From DASSFZ01 sp036514635 (lineage in GTDB: Bacteria; Chloroflexota; Anaerolineae; Fen-1058), in NCBI GenBank assembly GCA_036514635.1, contig DATBWU010000290.1, forward strand, positions 1 through 24,763: DNA of 24,763 bases, given 5' to 3'. Shown piece after piece: positions 16,276 through 22,747 of the stretch (its first letter is position 1; the number at the start of each line of letters is the position of its first letter). Below the pieces are notes generated by a model. The model saw only the letters and a program-made list of their open reading frames with translations, made no database searches and was not told where the DNA came from. A program made the position numbers and the translations under genes.

Positions 16276-18060
16276 ATGACGACTCACCACAGCGCGCCGA
16301 GAGACACCGAGCTGATCAAAAACAGCGCCCGCCTCATCCGTATGCGCTGGCTGGCCGGGCTTGCGATTTTGATCGCCACGCCGATCGGCGCGCACGTCCT
16401 CGGCGCATCGCTGCCTGAGCCGGCTCTGTACGCATTAGGCGCGATCATCCTCGCCTGCAACGGGCTGATGTGGTGGGCCTCGCGCCGCGACGGCACACTC
16501 TGGCCCAGCCGGGTCGCCATAGGCCAGGTCGCCTTCGACTGGCTGGCACTGGCAATTTTCGTCCACCTGACCGGCGGCATCGAAAGCCCCGCCATCGCCT
16601 TCTTCCTGTTCCACATTCTGCTGGCCTCGATCTTGCTGCCGGGTCGCGTCGCCTATCTGTACGCCGCCCTGGTGATCGGCGTGGTCGGCGGGATAGCCGG
16701 GTTGGAAGCGATCGGCCGGCTCGCCCACTACCGCGTGCTGCCCTTCCTGCCGCCCGATCTGCATCGCCAGCCCCTCTTCATCGCCAGCATGTTGAGCTTC
16801 TTCGGCATCACCGTGCTGGTCACCGTGAGCCTGGTCACATCCCTGGTGAACGATGTGCGCGATCGCGAACGGCGACTCGCGACGTTGTACCAGACCATTG
16901 AGGTTCTGCCGAGCAGCCTGGATTTGTCGTGGGTGCTCGATCAGATCGTCCAGAGCGTCACGCATGCCTTACGCGCGAAGGCCGCGTCCATTCGGCTGCT
17001 CGATTCCACCGGAGATCGGTTGAAGATCGCGGCCGCATACGGGCTGAGCCAGAAATATCTCAACAAAGGCCCCGTCGAGATCGCGCGCAGCCCAATCGAT
17101 CAGGAAGCGCTGCATGGCCGGCCGATCATCATCGAGGAGACGACGCAGGACAAACGTTTCCAGTATCCCTCGGAGATCGTGGCGGAAGGCATTCACTCGA
17201 TTCTGTGCGCGGCGCTGATCGGCCGGCGAGGGCTACTGGGCGTCCTGCGGGTGTACGGCTGGCGACCGGGGTTCTTCAATGAGAAGGATGCCGAGTTTGT
17301 AGCCGCCGTCGCCCGCCAGGGCGCGATGGCGATCGAAAACGCGATGGCTTACGGCGAGTTGCGGCGCACCGACGAGACGAAGTCTCAGTTCGTGCGCGCC
17401 GTGACGCACGAGTTGCGCTCGCCGGTGGTGGGAGCGCAGAGCCTGTTGCGCACCGTGACGCGCGACCTGGCCGGCGGCCTGAACGATTTGCAGCGCGACG
17501 TGCTGCGCCGTCTGTCGGATCGGCTCGACGCGCTGAAGCTGCTGATCGACGACCTGCTCGATCTGGCCGCCGGCAAGGTCGAGGGCCTGCAAGGTGAACT
17601 GACACCGGTCTCGCTCGAAGCGATCGTGCTGGCTGTCTTGGAACGGTTATCGAGCCAGGCGGAAGAGAAAAAGATCGATCTGAAGGTGGATTACGTGCCG
17701 CGCGGCCTGATCGTGACGGCGAGTGAAGAAGGGTTGGGGCGCATCTTCTTGAATCTGATCGGCAATGCCATCAAATACACACCGGCGGGCGGCAAGGTCA
17801 GCGTCGCGCTTGAGCAGCAAGGCGGAGAGGTCATCGCCACCGTAAGCGACACGGGCATGGGAATCCCCGAAGTCGATCTGCCGCACGTCTTTGAAGAATT
17901 CTACCGGGCAAGCAACGTCAAGCAGAACGGGTTGACGGGCACCGGCCTGGGCCTGGCTATCGTCAAAGACTTGGTCGAACGGTATCAAGGGCGCGTGTCG
18001 GTACGCAGCACACTGGGCCAGGGCAGCACATTTACCGTTGCGCTACCGCTGGCGCGTTAG
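16276..18060 (+). CDS. Membrane sensor histidine kinase (6 TM, GAF, HisKA, HATPase)
   Basis: A 594-residue kinase. Six hydrophobic segments lie between residues about 25 and 192, followed by a short linker and a GAF domain (about 215-358, LDQIVQSVTHAL to AIENAMAYGEL). HisKA has the phospho-accepting His378 in AVTHELRSP. The HATPase domain has N box NLIGNAIKYTP, G1 DTGMGIPE, F box FEEFYRA and G2 GTGLGLAI. An extension to 16225 would be translated from the MITE-like element, so I use the ATG at 16276. It is the last gene of the hydrogenase operon, and its likely partner is the upstream receiver. The signal is unknown; a membrane MASE-like domain plus GAF suggests redox or small-molecule sensing. 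Confidence 0.9.
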   Translation: MTTHHSAPRDTELIKNSARLIRMRWLAGLAILIATPIGAHVLGASLPEPALYALGAIILACNGLMWWASRRDGTLWPSRVAIGQVAFDWLALAIFVHLTGGIESPAIAFFLFHILLASILLPGRVAYLYAALVIGVVGGIAGLEAIGRLAHYRVLPFLPPDLHRQPLFIASMLSFFGITVLVTVSLVTSLVNDVRDRERRLATLYQTIEVLPSSLDLSWVLDQIVQSVTHALRAKAASIRLLDSTGDRLKIAAAYGLSQKYLNKGPVEIARSPIDQEALHGRPIIIEETTQDKRFQYPSEIVAEGIHSILCAALIGRRGLLGVLRVYGWRPGFFNEKDAEFVAAVARQGAMAIENAMAYGELRRTDETKSQFVRAVTHELRSPVVGAQSLLRTVTRDLAGGLNDLQRDVLRRLSDRLDALKLLIDDLLDLAAGKVEGLQGELTPVSLEAIVLAVLERLSSQAEEKKIDLKVDYVPRGLIVTASEEGLGRIFLNLIGNAIKYTPAGGKVSVALEQQGGEVIATVSDTGMGIPEVDLPHVFEEFYRASNVKQNGLTGTGLGLAIVKDLVERYQGRVSVRSTLGQGSTFTVALPLAR

Positions 18061-18086
18061 GAAGCTGCTGAAAAAGTCGAAGATGC

Positions 18087-18152
18087 ACCGCCGAGACGCA
18101 GAGAGCGCAGAGAAATCCTCAAAAAACTCAGCGTCCTCTGCGCCTCTGCGGT
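18087..18152. repeat. CGCAGAG-type hairpin repeat
   Basis: ACCGCCGAGACGCAGAG (18087-18103) pairs imperfectly with CTCTGCGCCTCTGCGGT (18136-18152). From general experience this CGCAGAG/CTCTGCG hairpin type is widespread between genes in environmental bacteria. Confidence 0.6.
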
Positions 18153-18162
18153 AAAATCTTTT

Positions 18163-18308
18163 CGGCTCTTCCGGCTTGGGCGGGAAAAAGCCTCACCGCA
18201 AAGGCGCGACCCCGCAAAAAGACGCGGGGCAGGCGGGCGCGAAGATTCGGAAAACTTGGCGCTCTTGGCGCCTTCGCGGTTCCATTTCCCGTTCGATCCA
18301 GGAGAGCC
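18163..18308 (+). mobile_element. MITE-like inverted-repeat element, copy 2
   Basis: This is the inverted relative of copy 1 at 13703-13823, with shared ends CGGCTCTTCCGG and GAGAGCC. It is about 25 bp longer, mainly because of an internal hairpin CCCCGCAAAAAGACGCGGGG that copy 1 lacks, which could be a nested insertion. Confidence 0.6.
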
Positions 18309-18346
18309 ATCTTTGCCCAAACTGCAACGACTTCAGCGGCCAGGTT

Positions 18347-19750
18347 CTAAGCCGGCTCGAGCAGGCTCTTGCGCCGCAGGAGCGGGCGCGGATCGACCAG
18401 GTTCTTGTGCAGCGCGGCCTTCTCGGGCATCCCCAGCGCCAACGCCATCAATTGCGTGAAGTACAACACAGGCAGCGGCTCGGCCAATTCCATCTGGAAC
18501 TGGCGCGCGTCGAGATTCGTGTGGCATAGCGGGCAGGCGATCGCGATCACGTCCGCGCCGGCCTCGCGCGCATGTTGGATCAGATTTCCGCTCAACTTGA
18601 GGACGATGTCGGGTCGAGTGATCGAGTGCGCCGCGCCGCAACAGGTGGTCTTGTACGACCAGTCTAAGACCTCGATCCCCAGCGCGGCCATCAGCGTGTC
18701 CATGTCCGTCGGGTTCTCAGGATGCTGCGCTTCGGTCACCTGCGGCGGGCGCGTGAGCAGGCAGCCGTAATAACACACGGCGCGCAGGCCGGTCAGCGGG
18801 CGTTTCACACTCGACGCGACTTTCTGCGGTCCAACGCGCCGGGTGATCATCTCGATCAGCGTGCTGACCTGCACGGTGTCGCGGTAAGCGTAGCCGGCGG
18901 CTTCGTCTAGCGCGGCTTTGCGCTGATCGTCATGACGAATCTCGTACTGCGCCACCTTGTGGCGATTGAAGCAGGCGGCGCAGGGCATCGTCACTTCTGC
19001 GAAGCCGCTTTGCTCGATGAGCGATAGATTCTCCAGCGGCAATCGGAGCGCCGCGTCCGGATCGGCGCGGTGAGCCGCCGAGCTGCCGCAGCAAGTCCAC
19101 CCCTTCGGCTCGATCAAGTTTAAGCCCAGCGCCTGAGCGACGGCGCGGGCGGAGGTGTCGAACTCAGCCGCAGTGGAGTGGAGCGAGCAGCCGGGGTAAT
19201 ACGCGACGGCATTCGGGGCATCGGGCACGGGTTGGGGCTTACGAGGTGATCGCGCCGGCCGGGGCAACAACTTCAGCTTGCGCTTCTGGAACAACTTGAG
19301 GCCCAGGTCCAAATCGCCCGTGATATTCCGGGTGCGGAGCTTCACCTCGGCCATCAGGCCCAATTCGTAAGCTCGCCGCCACAGCCGCACCTCGCGCATA
19401 AACGCCTGATTGAAGACATCGACTTCGGGAACCGAAGGCCGGATTCCGCGCTCCAGCGCCTCGCGCGTCAGAAATTCCATAATCGCCGTGACATCTAAGC
19501 CTTGCGGACAGCGTGTAGTGCAAGTCTGGCAACACGCGCATAGCCACGGCGTCTGCGCGTGCAGCGCGATGTCCTCCTGCCCCAGTTGAAGCGCACGCAT
19601 GACCTGATTCGGCTGCCAGTCGAAGAACTCGGCCACCGGGCAGCCGCTGGTGCACTTGATACACTGGTAGCACAGGTAGACGTTCTGCCCGGTTTCATCC
19701 TGAACGCGCCGGGCCAGATCGGAGTTGATCGGCGTCAGTTGATCGCTCAT
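18347..19750 (-). CDS. hdrCB: Heterodisulfide reductase-like HdrC-HdrB fusion
   Basis: A 467-residue fusion. The HdrC part (1-170) has two [4Fe-4S] motifs: Cys27, 30, 33, 37 (CYQCIKCTSGCP) and Cys71, 74, 77, 81. The HdrB part has two complete CCG domains: Cys188-x31-Cys220-Cys221-x35-Cys257-xx-Cys260, and Cys330-x39-Cys370-Cys371-x34-Cys406-xx-Cys409. In methanogens such domains hold noncubane [4Fe-4S] clusters that reduce CoM-S-S-CoB. Beside metFV the fusion is expected to carry electrons within the methylene-THF reductase complex, since no heterodisulfide is expected in a bacterium. The start has a strong AAGGAGG site 6 nt upstream. It is the last gene of the operon, 37 nt after metF. Confidence 0.93.
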   Translation of the reverse strand: MSDQLTPINSDLARRVQDETGQNVYLCYQCIKCTSGCPVAEFFDWQPNQVMRALQLGQEDIALHAQTPWLCACCQTCTTRCPQGLDVTAIMEFLTREALERGIRPSVPEVDVFNQAFMREVRLWRRAYELGLMAEVKLRTRNITGDLDLGLKLFQKRKLKLLPRPARSPRKPQPVPDAPNAVAYYPGCSLHSTAAEFDTSARAVAQALGLNLIEPKGWTCCGSSAAHRADPDAALRLPLENLSLIEQSGFAEVTMPCAACFNRHKVAQYEIRHDDQRKAALDEAAGYAYRDTVQVSTLIEMITRRVGPQKVASSVKRPLTGLRAVCYYGCLLTRPPQVTEAQHPENPTDMDTLMAALGIEVLDWSYKTTCCGAAHSITRPDIVLKLSGNLIQHAREAGADVIAIACPLCHTNLDARQFQMELAEPLPVLYFTQLMALALGMPEKAALHKNLVDPRPLLRRKSLLEPA

Positions 19751-19767
19751 CGCCGCCTCCTTTTTTC

Positions 19768-19829
19768 ATCCACGAAGGGCACGAAGATCACGAAGTGCCT
19801 CTTTGTGCCCCTTCGTGTTCTTCGTGGAT
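19768..19829. repeat. CACGAAG-type hairpin overlapping the metF 3' end
   Basis: ATCCACGAAG (19768-19777) and CTTCGTGGAT (19820-19829) end a nearly continuous inverted repeat with internal GGCACGAAG / CTTCGTG blocks. It fills most of the metF-hdrCB spacer and extends into metF. It encodes the last residues (IHEEHEGAQRGTS) and the stop codon. Confidence 0.7.
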
Positions 19830-20831
19830 CATCTGTGTGACAACAGGGCGCGGCAACAACCCTGCGCCTTCCATGATCGGCTTGACCGCCTCTTCCCACT
19901 CGATGGCCATGATGTGCACGCCGGCCACGCCCTCGATCTCGCGCATCTGCTGAACCATCTCGATGCAGATGCGAAGGCCCTCGTCGCGATACGCAGCGGC
20001 TTTCGCCTTTTTGTCCTCGATGCCTTTGCCGGCGGCCTCCATGCGCTCGACGATCTCGTTCGGCACATCCATGCCGGGAACCTGATCGCGCATGTACTTG
20101 GCCGCGCCGGGTGTCTTCAGCGGGCCGACGCCGGCCAGGATGTACACCTGCTGGTGCAGGCCCAGATCGACGACGCGCTTCATAAACTCGCGGAACTTCG
20201 GCACGTTGTAAATCATCTGCGTCTGGATGAAGTCCGCACCGGCCTTGGCTTTTTTGCCCAGCCGATAGGGGCGGAACTCGAACGGATCGCCAAAGGGATT
20301 CTCCGCCGCGCCGACGAAGAAACGCGGGTTAGCGCCCTTGATCTCTTCGCCGCACTGGAAGCAGTTCTTGTCGCGCAGGCCGACGACCATCTGCACCAGT
20401 TGCACCGAATCCATGTCGTGCACATTCTTGGCCTGCGGGTGATTACCGAAAGTTTGATGATCGCCGGTCAGGCACAGGATGTTGCGCAGGCCGAGGGCAT
20501 ACGCACCGAGCAGGTCGGCCTGCATCGCCAGCCGATTCCGGTCGCGGCAGGTCATTTGCATCACCGGCTCCAGACCCTCGCGCAGCGCCAGCGCGCCCGC
20601 GCCGATCGACGACATGCGAACGATGGCCGTCTGGTTGTCGGTGATGTTCGCCGCATCGACGCAGCCCTTGAGGAGCGCCGCCTTCTTGCGGATTACCTCG
20701 GCGTCGGCGTTCTTCGGCGGGCCAAGCTCGGCGGTCACGGCGAAGTGGCCGGCACGCAGCGCCTTTTCTAAGTTACTGCCAGACTTAAAGCCATTGTGGA
20801 TTGCGGATTGCGGATTGCGGATTTCGTCCAT
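19788..20831 (-). CDS. metF: Methylene-tetrahydrofolate reductase
   Basis: A 347-residue TIM-barrel flavoprotein that reduces 5,10-methylene-THF to 5-methyl-THF. The catalytic-region motif AVTAELGPPK (31-40) places Glu35 as the expected active-site acid. CVDAANITDNQTAIVRMSS (57-75), TCRDRNRLAMQADLLGAYAL (94-113) and ILCLTGDHQ (118-126) are the usual flavin- and folate-contacting segments. A NCFQCGEE motif is present. Residues about 4-14 (IRNPQSAIHNG) come from a tandem GGATTGC repeat, and the last 13 residues come from a hairpin repeat. The ATG at 20831 follows GAGGTGGGGC; an upstream start at 20867 would translate further repeat DNA. It is encoded between metV and hdrCB. Confidence 0.93.
   Translation of the reverse strand: MDEIRNPQSAIHNGFKSGSNLEKALRAGHFAVTAELGPPKNADAEVIRKKAALLKGCVDAANITDNQTAIVRMSSIGAGALALREGLEPVMQMTCRDRNRLAMQADLLGAYALGLRNILCLTGDHQTFGNHPQAKNVHDMDSVQLVQMVVGLRDKNCFQCGEEIKGANPRFFVGAAENPFGDPFEFRPYRLGKKAKAGADFIQTQMIYNVPKFREFMKRVVDLGLHQQVYILAGVGPLKTPGAAKYMRDQVPGMDVPNEIVERMEAAGKGIEDKKAKAAAYRDEGLRICIEMVQQMREIEGVAGVHIMAIEWEEAVKPIMEGAGLLPRPVVTQMIHEEHEGAQRGTS
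20796..20823. repeat. Tandem GGATTGC repeat in the metF 5' coding end
   Basis: Four tandem 7-bp units (GGATTGC, the last one GGATTTC) are read in frame in metF as NPQSAI. A related stretch occurs inside hdrA at 23615-23649. Confidence 0.7.
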
Positions 20832-20841
20832 GCCCCACCTC

Positions 20842-20940
20842 GCTACTGCCCACTGATCACTGCTCACCGATCACTGTTCACTGCCCACTGATCACTGTTC
20901 ACTGGCTACTGCCCACTGATCACTGTTCACTGGCTACTGC
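20842..20940. repeat. Tandem repeat filling the metV-metF spacer
   Basis: Nearly the whole 102-nt spacer is an imperfect tandem array of about 28 bp. It is built from GCTACTGCCCACTGATCACT and GTTCACTG blocks, with internally repeated ACTGATCACTG. The metV stop codon (minus-strand TAG in CAGTAG) lies inside the array. A related ACTGATGACTG stretch occurs in hdrA at 23355-23384. Confidence 0.75.
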
Positions 20941-21620
20941 TCGCCTTTCACCGGCAATCGCAGGTCCTCTCGGACGATCTTGCGCGGCCCGCCATCGCGG
21001 CTCGTGCGCCAGTCTTTGGGCGGGTTGATGTCCATGATCAGGTGCAGCCGCCCCTGCGCCTTGAGCTTGTCGTAGATCAATTGCCAGGCGCAGTCGATTT
21101 CGGGATCGACCTCGCACTTGCCCTTCGACGAGCCGCCGCACGGGCCGTTGAGTAGCTGCTTCGAGCAGCGCGCGATCGGGCAGATGCCGCCGGTCAGACC
21201 CAGCAGGCAGTTGCCGCACGCGGCGCAACGCTCGGCCCACACACCCTGCTCCAAGGGCAGGCCCATGAAGGCCGTGTTGAGGCCGGGAACGACGATCGCG
21301 TTTGGGTAGCGCTCGGCCAGCGCCTGCACGCCGACGCCGCAGCCGAGCGAGAGCACCATGTCGGCGTCGCCAACTTGCTCCGCGATTTCGTCCAGATACT
21401 CCCACTCGCACTGGCGCTGGACGGTTACGTCGGCGACGGCCTTTTCGTGCCCATCGAGCTTGGAGGTCATGCGCAGCGAGGCCGACACGATCGCCGCCTC
21501 GCGTGTGCCGCCGGCGAAGCACACCGTCACACACGTGCCGCACCCGACGACAAGCACTTTCTTCGCGTCGCCGATCAACGCTTTGATCTCTTCAAGTGGT
21601 TTCTGTTCTGCGACGATCAT
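20934..21620 (-). CDS. metV: MetV, Fe-S/zinc partner of methylene-THF reductase
   Basis: A 228-residue protein of the methylene-THF reductase C-terminal-domain family, which forms MetFV with the catalytic subunit in acetogens. An N-terminal cysteine cluster, GCGTCVTVC (Cys27, 30, 34), lies in a Rossmann-like region with LSLGCGVGVQAL. The C-terminal half has CAACGNCLLGLTGGICPIARC, then CGG and KGKC, fitting Fe-S or zinc binding. It presumably links MetF to the Hdr/MvhD electron-transfer proteins. The ATG at 21620 follows GCGGAGCG. It is 58 nt after mvhD, and its stop codon is in a tandem repeat. Confidence 0.92.
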   Translation of the reverse strand: MIVAEQKPLEEIKALIGDAKKVLVVGCGTCVTVCFAGGTREAAIVSASLRMTSKLDGHEKAVADVTVQRQCEWEYLDEIAEQVGDADMVLSLGCGVGVQALAERYPNAIVVPGLNTAFMGLPLEQGVWAERCAACGNCLLGLTGGICPIARCSKQLLNGPCGGSSKGKCEVDPEIDCAWQLIYDKLKAQGRLHLIMDINPPKDWRTSRDGGPRKIVREDLRLPVKGEQ

Positions 21621-21637
21621 GTTTACGCTCCGCTCTA

Positions 21638-21702
21638 AGGATGAGGGATGAAGGATGAAGGATGAAAGATTTCATCCCTCATCCCTCCGCCTTCATCCTT
21701 CC
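21638..21702. repeat. GGATGAAGGATGA inverted/tandem repeat
   Basis: Tandem GGATGAAGGATGAAG units (21638-21669) face TTCATCCCTCATCCC units (21671-21702), giving a long imperfect hairpin. It fills the mvhD-metV spacer and encodes the last seven residues of MvhD (GRMKAEG) with its stop codon. Confidence 0.7.
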
Positions 21703-22122
21703 CAGAGGATTCGGCCCTAATGCTTCAACCTGCTCGGTCATCTCGGTCGCGGCTGCGGCGAACTGGCCGGCCATCGCCGACGAGAGATTGAACATGCGGG
21801 CACGATCCGGCTCCAACCCGATGTGCTTGAGCAGGTCCCGGATGTGCTCGACTCGACGCTTGGCGTTGGCATTACCTTCCAGGTAATGACAGTCTCCGGG
21901 CAGTCAACCGGCGACCATCACGCCGTCCGCGCCGTCTTCGATCGCGCGCAGAACCGTCAGCACGTCGATCCGGCCGGTACACGGCACCTGAACGATCTTG
22001 ACTGCCGGTGGATATTGCATTCGCAGCCCACCGGCCAGATCGGCCGCGGCGTAAGCGCAGTGCTCGCAGCAGTAGGCGACAATGTTCAGTTGGTTGGTGC
22101 GCGCCGCTGCAAAGTCATCCAT
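21679..22122 (-). CDS. mvhD: MvhD-type [2Fe-2S] protein, selenoprotein (in-frame UGA)
   Basis: A 147-residue protein if the UGA at 21906-21904 is read as selenocysteine (residue 73). Without readthrough it would stop after 72 residues. Both sides of the UGA are clear MvhD/VhuD/FrhD-family sequence: CCEHCAYAAADLAG (18-31), VPCTGRIDV (46-54), DGVMVAG before it, and LPGDCHYLEGNANAKRR after, ending EALGPNP. In the family the residue at the UGA is Cys in GCxxGDCHY, and selenocysteine there is known in VhuD. Remaining cysteines are 18, 19, 22, 48 and 78. MvhD passes electrons between HdrA and a partner oxidoreductase, here presumably MetFV or the hydrogenase. The ATG directly follows the stop of the upstream gene. 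Confidence 0.9.
21870..21888 (-). promoter_or_regulatory. Putative bacterial SECIS hairpin
   Basis: Fifteen nt after the UGA, the mRNA strand reads CATTACCTGGAAGGTAATG. This is a perfect 7-bp stem (CATTACC / GGTAATG) with a UGGAA loop whose second base is G. Position and loop fit the bacterial SECIS pattern recognised by SelB. Beyond a U-C mismatch two more pairs (G-C, U-A) can form. Confidence 0.75.
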
Positions 22123-22731
22123 CTACTTCACCAGACTCAATGCACTCGCGATGTCTTCGGCTATCATCTTGCGTTTGCTCTTCTCGATAAAGAAACTGGG
22201 GCCAGCCTGCAGATAGGATGGAAACGCCCGCTTGCCTCGAAAGAAGTATTCCCGCCCCCGAATCTTGTAAGTCGAACCTGCGGGAATCACCCGTCCTTCA
22301 CCGGCCCGCGCCGCAATCGTGTTGACCGCCTTGATGGCGACATCTCCCATCAGCAGATACGCTTTCACCTTCGGGAACAGGGCCAGTTCTTGCTCCAATA
22401 GGCTTGAGCACTCTTTGATCGTGCCGGTCTTGAGACCGTAGCCTGTTTTTGCGCATTTCACTGCTGTGGTGAGATACACCCCTCGCTTGAGGATGTCTTC
22501 GATGGATGAGACAGCCGCACCGGCGTCATTGAACGCTTGAACGGTGGTTTGTTCAAAAAGAGGATTCCCTTCCGCGTAATAGTAGTCGCCGGGATCCGAA
22601 GGCGTGGCTTCCGAGATCAGGATGATAGAGACCTGATTGGGCTTCACATCAATATCCGGGACGCTGTGGCATTCATGCCTCACATCCAAACATGGGAACC
22701 GTTCACACTTCACGTGCTTGCACACCTGCAT
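22123..22731 (-). CDS. Uracil-DNA glycosylase superfamily-like protein
   Basis: A 202-residue protein whose pattern resembles family 4/5-like uracil-DNA glycosylases. An N-terminal cysteine-rich segment (CKHVKCERFPCLDVRHEC) comes first. ILISEATPSDPGDYYYAEGN stands where motif A (GEAPG...G.PF) is expected. VYLTTAVKCAKTG and IKECSSLLEQELALFPKVKA resemble the TNvvKC and C..L..El....P segments. FPSYLQAGPSFF aligns with the HPS motif but has Phe in place of His. The altered motifs make glycosylase activity uncertain. It sits 16 nt after hdrA and directly abuts mvhD, with a good AAGGAG site. Sampled lines have about 54% G+C against 60-70% nearby, which hints at separate origin. Confidence 0.6.
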   Translation of the reverse strand: MQVCKHVKCERFPCLDVRHECHSVPDIDVKPNQVSIILISEATPSDPGDYYYAEGNPLFEQTTVQAFNDAGAAVSSIEDILKRGVYLTTAVKCAKTGYGLKTGTIKECSSLLEQELALFPKVKAYLLMGDVAIKAVNTIAARAGEGRVIPAGSTYKIRGREYFFRGKRAFPSYLQAGPSFFIEKSKRKMIAEDIASALSLVK

Positions 22732-22747
22732 TGCCTGATCTCCTTAT

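Larger units (their letters stand above)
18061..18346. other. Convergent intergenic region filled with repeats
   Basis: This 286-nt region lies between the convergent kinase and hdrCB genes. It contains the hairpin at 18087-18152 and the MITE-like element copy at 18163-18308. I see no gene. The hairpins may act as terminators for both operons, but no clear T-run identifies one. Confidence 0.55.

Noticed and set aside
20842..20940. CRISPR-like array in the metV-metF spacer
   Set aside because: Units are contiguous imperfect tandem repeats without unique spacers, and no cas genes are nearby.
21904..22122. 72-residue truncated MvhD or mvhD pseudogene
   Set aside because: Strong family sequence continues in the same frame after the UGA, the UGA replaces a known Cys/Sec position, and a SECIS-like hairpin follows, so a selenoprotein is the better reading.
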